Below the pieces are notes generated by a model, which was not told where the DNA came from, did no database searches, and was given only the letters and a program-made list of their open reading frames with translations. Of a stretch of DNA of 64,000 bases, positions 44,996 through 56,549 are shown one piece after another. The DNA is from Pinus tabuliformis (Eukaryota; Streptophyta; Pinopsida; Pinales; Pinaceae): the NCBI GenBank assembly GCA_031772625.1, contig CM062816.1, forward strand, positions 829,603,556-829,667,555, given 5' to 3'. Positions within the stretch are counted from its first letter, which is position 1. Each line of letters begins with the position of its first letter. A program made the position numbers and the translations under genes.

Positions 44996-46144
44996 AAATG
45001 GATGTGGAGATCCAAGGAAATCTTGAACATAAGGAGAATCATGTTGTTAAGAATCAATCTCATACAGGGAGTATTTTATCACAATTGGAGAGCACAAGTT
45101 TTGAATCATAGGACAATAATCATGAACTTTCAATCTAAGATCCACATCATCAAAGCTTCAAGTCAACACCAAGGAACTACTACATTTCAAAGATTGATAT
45201 GAGGAAATTTGATGGTAATGATGTTGCAACATGGATATTTTAAATGGAGTGTAACAACCCAAAATTAAAATATACAATTAATTACATCCATTTATGCGAT
45301 TAATAATCAACAAACAATTATTCAACTATCTAGCATAGAATTTTTGAAAACCACAAGAAAATAAGACTTACCTGTAGTGATTATATACCTTAATTGTGAT
45401 TCTGGGGTTGTAATGTTACTCGAATCCTGTTGACTGAAACAAAATTTTGGGGATGACTCTCCATCCAATCATAGGCTCGACTGCACTTAATCTTTCTATA
45501 ACTTTCCACCTCAAGCCCTCAATCAACTACTACTACTAGTGAATCCTTTGTCTCATAACATTCTCCTCTAGAAAGAATAAATGTTTCTCATCTCCCTTTT
45601 CAACCATTAAATAGAACAAACAGTTCCAAAAATGGAAAGGGAATTGAAAGGGATCTGCATGCACACAATACATGTGTCAATATGTCTACTTTATTTCTTT
45701 GTTTTAAGTTTTACTTAACTCAATATTTTTTCTTATTTTAACTCTTACTTATTTTATTCCTTTTTACTTTTTGTTAACTTTATTTATTCTACTATTTTTA
45801 TAGCTTATTTATATATATTTATTTAGAAATTCAGTTTATTATTATTTATTATTATTATCTTTTATTCTTTATTTATTATTTATTTTCCATTATTATATCT
45901 TCGTTATTATTTATTTTTTAATTTATTTTTATATTAATAATAATGTTATTATTAATATGGGACATTACATGGAGCAATACTTTGATCTACACCATGTGGC
46001 ATCCTTACGAAAGGGAAACTTTGCATCCATGTTTTTAGAACAATACCAACATGTATGGTACCAATGGCTTTGTGAAATAAAAAAGGATTATATTATATCT
46101 TGGTCCATTTTTACAAAGGAATTGATAGAAAACTATGGGGGTAT
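44996..46144 (+). pseudogene. H3 gag, middle part, split by a solo LTR
   Basis: The coding signal at 45,000-45,249 ends with KIDMRKFDGNDVATW, the conserved capsid start of a widespread plant Gypsy gag. At 45,970-46,144 the next part follows: MEQYFDLHHVASL, then FLEQYQHVWYQWL and ISWSIFTKELIENYG. The two parts are separated exactly by the solo LTR and its 5-bp duplication, and the second ends at the RT-bearing insert. Confidence 0.75.
45250..45969 (+). mobile_element. Solo LTR inserted in H3 gag
   Basis: It begins TGTAACAACCC and ends GGACATTACA. It is flanked by TGGAG at 45,245-45,249 and 45,970-45,974. It is 720 bp with no internal region. The last 130 bp are low-complexity TTATT. A single LTR with a target duplication is the usual product of recombination between the two LTRs of a former full element. 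The orientation sign is tentative, as no coding or primer site is present. Confidence 0.85.
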
Positions 46145-47661
46145 TGTTATAGCTCCAAATCTAACTCTTATGGTTTGTGATGCTGCACTCATGGCCTAGG
46201 GCAACCCCTCCTTCTAGACCTGGTCCTAAAATTTAAAAAACAGTGTTTTATTCCCTATACGTGACATTGCCCTGAGTTAAACGCGTGTACACGCGGGTCT
46301 GTGCATATCCAACCCGCGTGTATGTATTAAAACACTTAAAAAAATAAATAATTCCTTATTTTCGGGCGGAGATCGTGGGTTTTACCTGCTGATCACCTGT
46401 TAGTGCCTGTGGCCCAATTGTTCCCAACCAACTCCTAACTAAAAAACTACTTTGGAGATGGTATAAAAAGACATCAAAGCTGAAGTCCAGAAGCTGCTAA
46501 AGGCGGGTTTTATATACCCTGTTCCTCTTACCGATTGGGTTTCTAATCCAGTCCCCGTAGATAAAAAACAAGGAACAATCCGTGTATGCATCGATTTTAG
46601 GGATCTAAATAAGGCTTGTCCAAAAGACAATTACCCCACGCCATTTATTGATCAAATTATTGATGAGTGTGCGGGTAACGAGATTTTCTCCTTCATGGAT
46701 GGTTTTTCAGGTTATAATGAAATCTCTATCCGTCCTGAGGATCAGCATAAGACAGCCTTCATATGTCCCTGGGGTACCTTTGCATATCGAAAGATGCCTT
46801 TTGGTCTTAAAAATGCTGGAGCCACGTTTCAACGGGCCATGTCATACGCTTTCCACGACATCAAACATGTCATCGAGGCATACTTAGATGATCTCGCTGC
46901 TAGTTCTCGAAAGAGAACAGATCACCCTAGTCATCTTCGATTAGTCTTTGAGCGATGTCGTTTTTACAAAATCCGGTTGAACCCCAACAAGTGCGTTCGG
47001 CTGTTAGGGTTTATTATGTCCAATGAAGGGATTCGGGTAGATCCCTTCAAGGTTGAGGCAATAATTCAGTTGCCTCCCCCGTCTTCACTTCGGCAACTTC
47101 AAAGTCTTCAAGGGAAGGCTAACTTCTTAAGACGGTTTATAGCAAATTACGCCGAGATCACTAAAGGGTTCATGCGTCTACTACGGAAAGGAGTTCCATT
47201 TATATGGGATGACTTCGCGCAGCGGTCGTTTGATGCTTTGAAAAAAGCATTAGTCTCTGCCCCGCTTTTGAGTCCACCGGATTATGGTAGAGACTTCCTT
47301 TTATATCTCGCTGCGGCAAAATCAACCATTGGTATGGTTCTAGTTTAGGAGGATGATGCTCTCGTCGAGCACGTCATTTATTATTTGAGCCGAGGCCTAA
47401 TAGGCCCTGAGCTTCGCTATTCTCTGGTTGAGAAGTTGGCCTTGGCAGCTGTCCATGCTGTCCAATGGCTCCGTCATTATATTTTGCTACGTAAAACTTT
47501 TGTCTTAGCGGCAGTCAATCCATTTCAATTTGTCCTCAGTAGGTGAGTGATTGGGGGCAAATATAATAGATGGATAGTCATTTTGCAAGAATTCGATCTC
47601 GAGTTCTTGTCTGCCAAATCTAAGAAATCCATGGTTTTTGCGGAACTTTTCCCCTCAACCA
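46145..47661 (+). mobile_element. 1.5-kb insert carrying Gypsy RT and RNase H, no LTRs, in H3 gag
   Basis: It is flanked by GGTAT at 46,140-46,144 and 47,662-47,666, and its ends are TG and CA. H3 gag stops at the left copy and resumes after the right one. The interior starts with about 300 bp of non-coding DNA with GC-rich palindromes. It then has a long RT stretch (46,695-47,348: DGFSGYNEISIRPEDQHKTA, MPFGLKNAGATFQRAM, YLDDLAASSRKR, LGFIMSNEGIRVDP) and RNase H signal to about 47,650. The RT looks Tat/Athila-like and differs from H3's own RT. GC content is higher than in the host. There are few breaks. No LTR, gag, protease or integrase is seen, so it may be a deletion derivative or an integrated partial cDNA. 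Confidence 0.75.
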
Positions 47662-48162
47662 GGTATTAAGAGCAACACATTTATTAGTCAATTGGTAAAT
47701 ATTCAACAAATAGGTCCAGTTACAAAGCACATTCAACAATTCCAAAGTTTATGTCACAAAGGAAAGAATATTTCATAGGATAACTTATTAGACCTATTTA
47801 CGGGAACTTTAAAGGAAAGCTTCCAACATGAGGTGTGTCTCTTTGAACCGAAATCTCTAGAGAATGATTTCAGCCTAGTCTATCAAGGAAAGTTGAAAGT
47901 AAACATATGATCACTAGAAAATCGATCACTAATAACTTGAGAGAAAATCATGCTCCCTTTCCTAAACCAACAAGGTTAACTCCCAAGAAAATGGATGAAA
48001 TAAGAGCAAAGGGACTATGTTTCAACTTTGACAACAAGTATAGTGAGGGGCATAAAATTAGTGAGAATAAATTAGTCTACGTAGATTGTAAAATGAAGAA
48101 GATCAAGAAGCATAAGATTTACAAAATCTATAGAGACTACTCCAAAAAATTATTGCCATGCA
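47662..48162 (+). pseudogene. H3 gag C-terminal region
   Basis: The sense-strand signal includes GPVTKHIQQFQSL near 47,715 and the open stretch at 47,907-48,170 with PTRLTPKKMDEIRAKGLCFN. This corresponds to the zinc-knuckle-like region of the plant Gypsy gag recognised upstream. Order, sense and flanks place it in H3. Confidence 0.72.
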
Positions 48163-48600
48163 TTGACTAACATTAATACGCAACAAACACTCAAAAAGGA
48201 AGGATATATCAAAAGGAAAAGGTTAACAATATTAATTTATTCAGATAGTACCCATAACTTCATTAATTACAAATTGGCAAAACTTATTAATTTATTTGTA
48301 TATCCAACACCAGAATTTCAAGTAATGATTGCAGATGGAGGTACCATAAATTGTTCATGGAAGTGCCATAATATGAAGCTGAATATGGGGGATTATTTAT
48401 TGGTTATTCATATGATTACAATCCAAATGGTTGGTGCTAATGTTGTATTATGGGTCCAAATGTTACAATAATTGGGAATAGTGGCCATTAATTTCCAAGA
48501 TATTTCCATAATATGTTTCTCAAAAGGAAAGGAAATTGAGCTTAGAGGTATCTAAGAGAAGCCCAGTAAAGTGATATGCTCAAATAGAATGACAAAATTG
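48163..48600 (+). pseudogene. H3 aspartic protease region
   Basis: The open stretch at 48,163-48,471 shows LIYSDSTHNFINYKLAKLIN at the position of the D-S-G-S/T-H-N-F motif of plant Gypsy proteases. PEFQVMIADGGTINC follows, with a V-x-W-x-x-x-L strand at its end. The protease would cut Gag-Pol in intact relatives. Confidence 0.8.
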
Positions 48601-49690
48601 CTAAAAGAAATGACACCAAGGTGTAGCTACATAATTGTGTTCATTAGATGTTCAAACATATAAATATTCTTTTGCACTGGATCTTCAAAAAGTTATCAAC
48701 AATCATGCTAAGGTATTTGGAGAAATACCTAAGGGTCTTCCACAACTCTGAGACCATGACCATGATATTCATTTGCAACCTAGAAGTGTACCACCTAACA
48801 TTAGGCCTTACAGATATCCACATGCACAAAGGAGTGATATTGAGTGTATGGTTCATGAAATGTTAGTGGCGAACATCATTCGGCCTAACAAGAGAACTTT
48901 TTCTTCACCAGTGATGATGGTTATCAAAAGGATGGTTCATGGTGTATATATCTAGACTATAGACAACTCAACCAATGACAATCAAAGATAAGTTTCCTAT
49001 TCTTGTCATTAATGAATTGTTAGATGGATTACATGGAACAATTTTATTTACTAAGTTGTATCTTCATTCTAGATATCATCAAAATAGAATGAGTCAATAA
49101 GACATTCCCAAAACAATCTTTAAAACACATGAAGGTCATTAGGAGTTTTTGGTTATGCCTTTTGGACTTACAAATGCACCTTCAAAATTTTAAATCTTGA
49201 TGAATTATATTTTCAAACCCTTCTGTACAAAATTTGTGCTAGTACTTTTTAATGACATACTAATATACAAAAAATCTTGGGAAAAGCATGCACAACATGT
49301 TGACAGGGTCTCAAAACTAATGGAAGAGAAGCAACTATATGAAAAGCCTTCCAAGTGTGCCTTTAGCATTCAAGAATTGGAATATTTTGGTCATATTGTA
49401 TCACATGATGGTTTCAAGGTAGATCCTAACAAAATCAAAGCTATCAGTTAATGGCCAATCCCCAATACCTTGAAGAAACTTAGAGGATTATTAGGATTGA
49501 CAAGATATTACCACAAGTTTGTTAATAATTATGGTAAAATAGTAGCACCTATAACAAAATTATTGAAGAGGGGAGCATTTTCTTGGACTAAATAAACAAC
49601 TCAAGTGTTTTAAGAACTTAAAGAGGCTATGTGTACAACTCTCATCTTGGCGACACCACAATTCACAAAAATATTCATTATGCTTCCAAG
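48600..49690 (+). pseudogene. H3 reverse transcriptase region
   Basis: Motifs in order are RSVPPNIRPYRYPHAQRSDI (48,780), MVHEMLVANIIRP, then the palm region (VMPFGLTNAPS near 49,155) and the catalytic neighbourhood at 49,197-49,451 (IFKPFCTKFVLVLFNDILIY, then CAFSIQELEYFGHIVSHDGF). A YYHKFVNNYG-like segment lies near 49,505. Identity is lost after about 49,690. About half a dozen breaks or more. Confidence 0.82.
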
Positions 49691-50261
49691 GATTTTAATT
49701 GCTACAGAGTGAGCTATTTTTCATCATCCTTGTAAGTTTTGATGCAAATATGTTTGATTATTTTTTATTTTTATGCCTACTATTTGGTTCATAAGTACCC
49801 TTCATAGGCTACTGATCATTTACTTTACTATGTTTATTGGAGGGCTTTTGATCTTCTCTACTCTCTTTGACTTCTTGTGTAAAATGAAAAAACATAGGAT
49901 CCTTTCTTATGGTTTGTTGGATATCCATATTGGGCTTCATTTAATGTTTTCCTACCACCAAATTTTTTGGAAATTCACAAGTTTCTTTTTTTATCTTTTG
50001 GGTTTGCAATGAAAATGTTTACACCATGCTTAGGAGTGCTTCATGTGATGTGGAGTGGATGGTGTGTTACATGTTAACGACCCAAGTGGGTGACCTATAC
50101 AGGGACTTTTTCTCTCATTTTGTTCAATTTTGTAGACATCAACCCTATGTGATTTATGGATAACTAACCTCAAAAGCCTCCATCTATTCTTTTAGACATC
50201 TAGCTTACTTTTTAGATGAAGGTGGGTCATTTATATTTTCATAATGCAATAAGATATGGAC
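49691..50261. other. Unassigned stretch between H3 RT and the 50,262 element
   Basis: No RNase H or integrase signal follows the RT. The 79-codon frame at 49,773-50,012 is Phe/Leu-rich without a domain. The left target flank of the next element is at 50,257-50,261 (TGGAC). Confidence 0.5.
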
Positions 50262-51933
50262 TGTTTGGTAATTTAATTGATGTTAAATTACTTACATAAA
50301 TTGTCAACCAGGGCTAGTATAATGATGAAGTGTATGGGCATTGTATGTGCTAGAAGTCCTTATTATTCAAGAAATTCCTAAATTAAATTGAGATATCGTT
50401 ATGCACATGTTTTCCTAACAATTATCACTCTTATATGAAAGTAAATATGTCACTCTTAAAATGAAAATGATCACACTTGCTTGAAATAAATTATTTTCAA
50501 TCCAAAATCACTATACTTTCTCAAAAGAATAAAACCGTGCTTGCTTAAAGAAAGGTCACACTAAAATGATCACACTTGCTCAAAGTAAATATCACACTTT
50601 TCTTAAATGAAAGATCACACTTGCAGAAAGGAGATTATCACACTTTCTTATGAAATTAAATTTAAATTACTAAAAAATAAACTAACTCTACAATCACACC
50701 AATTGGAAATTGAAATCTTCTTCACTTAATAACTCAAACTACATTACAAATCTACATCAATCCACGCTGTATCAAACTGCTTTCATGTGCATAACCGGTC
50801 TCGACTTCACTCATTCTTCCTACAAAAAAATTGATTATACAATCCTGCTTCAAATTCAATCTCAACATTCATTCAAAATAAAAACTAACTAGTTAGTAAA
50901 ATAATGTATAAAATGCAGAATTAAAGATGCTAATTAAAATAATGAAAACCTTACAACTCGAGGGGGCCCTCCTGCGAGATGTAGGCAATAACACGACTCC
51001 TCTATAAGACTATATATGCATCGATACCACACACAACAAAGGAATGAAACAAAAACAGAGTTTGTATTTGCAAAAACAAAGTTTTAAAAAAAATAAAAAT
51101 CCTCTTGATCAAATAGATTATAGTGTTTTATAGATCTCTGAAGCAACTAGAAACTCAGAATTTCATTGCATGAATTCTGGCCATGAGATCTCAACAAATC
51201 AATTTGAGAATAAAATAAAATATGTTTTGAAGGATTTTAGGATAAAAGATGAGCCTATATATGTTCATAATGATCTTCTTACCACGAATTTTCTAAAGAA
51301 CAACTCGTTTTGGCCTCTTTGTTGACTGTGCATTAAATGACAAATTGAAAAATCGTTTATCCCTACAAAATAAGGCTCCAAAGAACTTCGAAAATATCTC
51401 AAATGGTAACGAATCTGAGAAAAATTCCTCCATGGAACCTAATTGGGCTCGTTCTGAACAAAACCCATGTTTTCGTTTTCTGGAATTCGCTTTCATTTGC
51501 GCATAAAATTTGTTTTAAGTTGTCTGGTAAAAAATGTTGCATTTTTCCCTTGATTTGATGTTGGAGGTCCACACGTGCGAGATGGGTGGAATTTGACCAA
51601 TGGAAATCCATATTGGAACCTTTAGAAACAATTTCCATGTGTAAGATTTCCTTCTAGAGTGGTTCTACTACCTCCACCATGGAGATAGCTACGGAAACTT
51701 GACAAAACTGCAGAAACTTGAACTTGTTAAATTGTCACTAGTAAAATTATGCAAAATTATTCTTAATTCATTAAAAATAATGGAAATAATAATAATAAAC
51801 CATGTAAACATGTATGCGGGAATTTGGTGCATTTATGAAGAAATATGGTTAAAAATGATGATAATGGGTGAATGGAATGATGCGAAAATGGATGGTTTCA
51901 TCAACAAAATTATGACAAATTGGAGGCCCAACA
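50262..51933 (-). repeat. 3' LTR of the 50,262 element
   Basis: It is 1,672 bp and matches the partner along its length. It holds an array of short words (ATCACACTTGCT and relatives) spaced 20-40 bp apart between about 50,415 and 50,645. The ends are TG and CA. Confidence 0.93.
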
Positions 51934-51943
51934 TTCCCCCACA
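51934..51943 (-). other. Polypurine tract of the 50,262 element
   Basis: On the minus strand TGTGGGGGAA directly precedes the 3' LTR, as expected for plus-strand priming. Confidence 0.8.
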
Positions 51944-54900
51944 TCGGAGATTTTGCATGTCCTCATGCAAACAAAGCATTGCAAAGTTTCATAATCCAAC
52001 TAGTTCCTTGTGTTCCTTTATTCTATCATTTCAACTAAATCCTTGACCAAAGCTCCAAGAGAGCAATATTGACCCTCTATCTCAATAAGATGCACTTTTC
52101 TCTCTCTGTTTTTCAAGATTACTAATCTGGTAACATAACCCTTTGTTTCTACACTGTTTGTTATGTCACCAGAGTAAGAAACAAGGGTTACCCATCCTCC
52201 TTTGAAATTCAAACAACTCAAAGTCTTCACATACTAGGTTGATCATGGATGTTATATAGGTAGAAGTGATGCCTCTTGATTTGTTCTTGATCATAATCTG
52301 GATTAAAGGCAAAAATTTGCTCAAAAATAAAAGTGCTTGGAATCACTCAAAACCTGAATGAATGCGTCTGTATCGGTAATAGGATCCCAACAAATCATGT
52401 TTCACGCAAAACGGAGCTCATATGAGAAAGATATCATGTTCTGATCGTTTTGGCAAACAGGGAAATTTTGGGTACAGGTTCACTAGGATGCTGACTAGGC
52501 ATTTGTACAGCCTAGTAAAAAAAAAAGAATATTCTAAGGAATATTCCCATAGGTGGCTTAATTGGTTTGTGACAAGTGTCGGAATTGAATTGGTCAAAGG
52601 CATTTAGGTGGACCAATGAGAGGCAGATACATGGCAAGCTCGGAGGCCGCCATGTGCCCTCTCAAAGGTTGGGTAAAATTGTTTTGGTAGGCTGAGGAAT
52701 CGAACTTGTGACATCGCCCACACAAGCCCAACTCATTACCACTATGCCACCACATTTCTTCTTAATAGTCTATGGGCACATTTTCTATTTAAATGTTATG
52801 CTGATGAAGTTTGGAGGTAAGGAGCCAACCCCCTCCCCATATGACCAAAACTGTAGCCAAGAACCAACATTATTATTAACCTCGCTAATTAAATGGATTT
52901 TAATGGTAATTAAACATGATTAACCCCTAATTAATTTTGGTTTAACTTCGCGATAGTTTTGGTGGCCCACTAAATCCGGCACTACAAATTTGGCAGAGTT
53001 GACTGAAGTTTTCCTAGGGAAAACTGAAGAGACCATAACTTCTTCAATTTTCAACCAATTTTGGCTCATAAAGAGTCATTCCTAGATGATTTGGATGCTC
53101 TGAACACGATGGAATAGATTTCAAAGGCAGAAAGGAACTTCTGTACGTGATGTTTCTACGTTGAAGTTTAAGGAAGCCTAGGGCCACCATGAGAGGAGGT
53201 CAATCCTAGATTAGATGAAGTTCAATTGCAGAGCTTGGAAAGCCATTTTGGGGGTTTTTGGGTCTTCTAAATCCAATGGAGAATGTTTCAAAGCCATTGG
53301 ATCACTATAGGTGAATGAAATTAGATAATTGACCATTAATCCAAAGAGGGCCTAGCCACTGAAGCAGGTCCAAGGAGATGTAGCCCAAGAGGGGTGAACT
53401 CCTTTATCAACTTTGTGTTATGATTTTGCTGTGTTTTACTTCTATGCAATTTACTTGTTGTATATGTGTTTTAAACAGCTAATTAACCTCAAAAATTTCT
53501 CATAAAATACACTCAATACTTGACACATAAATCCTCACATTTTTGTTAATTTGAGACGATCCTAAACACATTTTAAATTACTGATGAGGGAGCTTGCATA
53601 ACATTAACAAGTTTTCTCAGCATTCATATCAGTTCTTCTTTAATAAAACAAACATCCATGCATTACTTATTAGGCCCTTTCACATTATCATATACAACCT
53701 CTGTGAAGGGAAAGGGTGCCCACAAAGTAGCACATCCAAGTATTTTTTTCATTGTTGTCAAAGCCTTTGCAAATTCATTTTTTTATATATATAGCTCTTT
53801 TAATAACTTGGAAACTATTTATGAGGTTCTTGGCACTACTTAATTATGCATAATTTTTTCAATCCTTGGTAGAATTCCATATTGTGAATAACACATTAAG
53901 ACTCTTACTACATCCATAGAATGTGATTTCCATGCTTGTGAAAAGCATCCCATTAGAATCACCGGAAATGATCATAAATTGCATCCCATAATGCTTGTCT
54001 TCTTATCATCCATGCATAGAATCATTTTTCATATCAGTTAATCCTACTTCAACAATGTTGTCAAATATTTTCTTCAAGAGCTCACCAACTAATGAATGAT
54101 CTTCACGTGCAACATGAGTGATTTTCTGACAAGGTGAGTTGCACATAACACAAAATAAGAGTTGTTGGTGAGGGTTGTACAACTTATCAAAGCCTAAAAT
54201 ATGCTTCCAAGTGATTTCAAAAGTGTGTGAACAAATCCTTGTTGCAATCTTCTTCTTCTTGTGGCTTTGTACTCATCATTTCTTGGCTTCCATTAAAAAT
54301 ATGAAGATGAACAATATGACACATAATTTAAGTGCTCCATGTACCTTTTGATCATGTGCTACAAACATGTACCATGAAGTCAAGTTTTTCTATTTGTAAA
54401 ATAATTCTTTTTCTCAAGAACATCATGTTGATGGACCATTAAGGAAAGCATGGATTAATCTCACATGAAGTTCAAAAGGTTAGATTGTTCATCAAGGAAG
54501 CATGAATTAACAAGAAGAGAAAGTTTAAACAAGAGAGTGGTGAAAGCATAGAAGAACATCATTATGACCATGGAAAACAATGAGATGATTGCATAAGTGG
54601 CAAGACTTTGTTGATAAAAAATAAATCATAGCTTGTGGGATTGGTTGTTAAAGGGTATGACAAAACATAATGGGAGATAAATTGGAGCTACATGTTTACA
54701 ATAACTTCTCATCAAAATTTCTAGAATTTTTAACAAATTAAAAAGTTTAAGGCTAGTTTTACCTCAAGTTTACCTTTTTGAATTGGAGAAGAGAATACAA
54801 TCTGATGGCTGATTTGGTGTTGATTTGGCTCAGGTACTCTACTCCATGATGCGTTTACCACCACTTTGACCTTGCTCCATAGAATGCATCTTTTTGATGT

Positions 54901-56540
54901 AGCAGACTTGTTTTTTCAATTTCTCTCAAATGGTAAATCATATTCTTCTAAAAAAATTTGACGTTGTTATCATTAATATTAATCATTTTCCCACAAAATG
55001 CATCAACCAATGGGTGCACGGATCTCAAGATATGGTCAAATCAATTTCTGCTCAGTTTCACGCTTCACGCTACCCAATGTTGCAACAAACACATATGCCA
55101 CGAACTAATTTTAAGTCAAAATTGAGTGCTTCAAAAGGGAAACAGTGTACTTTTACCGTTTCACTGCCATATGCCTTTAGAATCCACTTTTGATGAAGAA
55201 AATAAGCTGATGTGCAAAAATACCAAATTGTGTCCTAATTTGTGCATAGTGGTAAAAATTGAAAATCCCCCTTAAAAACCCGCTGAAAAGTCTTGGAAAA
55301 TTGCACTTTTTTGGAATTATGATCGCATATTACTCAATTTACCATATTCTGAGAAAACCCAATAGCTCAGAATTTTTTATTTCTGCTCCAATCTCTTGCA
55401 ATATTTGTGCCAAAAATGCCTCTGGAACATTCTGCTACAACAAAAAATAGGTTGTTACAACAATAGTTGCAGAAACTGCAACTTTCCGTAGTTGTTGCAG
55501 AAAATGTCAATTTTTGCAGAAAGTTGTTTTCTCCAAGTTTGAACTGTTGATTTGGATTGTGTACTGCATGCTGAAGTAGAAACCATGAAACATAATGCAT
55601 ATTGACTGAAATAGGCCCAATTTTATTGTTTTGCTTGAAAATGAAATGAATATAAAAGAGTTGTAGTGGTGCCATCATGCTGCTGTTGAATGATAACAAG
55701 ATGAACATGCTGCTACAAGAAACCAATAAAATATATTGCTGCAAGTTGTTGTTGATTCCATAAAACCATATAGTCTTCATCAAAACCAAAATTCATGGTA
55801 CAATTCTTACCATGCGAATGAATGTGTTGAAGTTGAGCATGGAAAGAAATCATTGGATTACCGATCAATGATGAAAATTGTTAACCAATGTGAGATAACT
55901 CACCGATAATGTAAATGAGTGTCAAGGTACCTGAGTGCATCTTGACAAGGACGAATGAATGTGTTGAAGTCGAGTCACCTGCAAGATCTAAAAATCAAGA
56001 GACATTGTTGTATTCCCATTGTTGTCAACAAGGAGGCTTGCCATTGATGTATGCAAGTTCCAAGGCACTCCAAATAATCGCTATCTTGATCCTTGATAAG
56101 GTGTTGAGGTCGATGGGACAAGATTTGTTGGAAGGTGGGCCTTAAGGAATCCCACATCAACCAACTCAATAGAACCAAATTTTTTTGAAGAACCATAATA
56201 AAAGATTGAAACCATTATAAAATTGCGTAACTTTTTGTGAACTTTACTCTCTAGTTGCTTGGTTTTCAAGCAAAGCTAATGTCCAATTGTGCCAGCAAGC
56301 TGGTTTTCACAATAGGACTTATTTTTCTCTTTACTTATTTTATTTTTTATTTTTTATATGTCCTACTCTACTTGAAAGAGAAATCTCATTCAAGTATATG
56401 AATAACTCCAATGGAACCATGTCTGTAACAAGATGATAGATAAACTCATGTGCAAGTTTGAAATATACTCTTTGATATGTACCAATATATGAGAGACCAA
56501 CTGCCTTGATTGAGATGATGTCAGAAGATACTAAAGAATG
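51944..56540 (-). other. Long non-coding internal region of the 50,262 element
   Basis: No pol motif is seen on either strand over 4.6 kb. The 70-codon minus frame at 52,018-52,230 has a protein-like composition (VKDLVEMIE) but no recognised domain. A tRNA-like SINE head lies at about 52,690-52,753. Repeated GTTGCAG words occur near 55,440-55,520. The minus frame at 55,367-55,789 (140 codons) is Phe/Asn/Ser-rich and without a known motif. The region may be stuffer sequence replacing pol. Confidence 0.55.
52520..52753 (-). mobile_element. Probable tRNA-derived SINE inside the 50,262 element
   Basis: On the minus strand an A-box-like TGGCATAGTGG (52,739-52,749) and an exact B-box core GTTCGATTC (52,697-52,705) are spaced as in tRNA genes. 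A run of ten T residues lies about 180 bp downstream (52,520-52,529). The tRNA-like head reads on into CCTCAGCC. No target duplication was identified, so the ends are tentative. It could also be a decayed tRNA gene. Confidence 0.55.
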
Positions 56541-56549
56541 CAGTACTAG

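Larger units (their letters stand above)
40668..49690 (+). mobile_element. H3: + strand Gypsy element inserted in H2, itself interrupted (3' LTR not found)
   Basis: A 446-bp LTR (40,668-41,113), an exact tRNA-iMet primer site, a long repeat-built leader, then gag (44,040-48,160 with interruptions), protease (48,163-48,480) and RT (48,640-49,690) follow in normal Gypsy order and + sense. Coding identity is lost after about 49,690, and no matching 3' LTR is seen in the window. The end is therefore unknown and the assignment of LTR and coding parts to one element is inference. There are well over a dozen breaks. Confidence 0.65.

Noticed and set aside
50415-50645. ATCACACTTGCT words in the 50,262 LTR as a CRISPR-like or regulatory array
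   Set aside because: Spacing is irregular (20-40 bp), the copies are degenerate, and the same words occur in the partner LTR. It is simply an internal repeat of the LTR.
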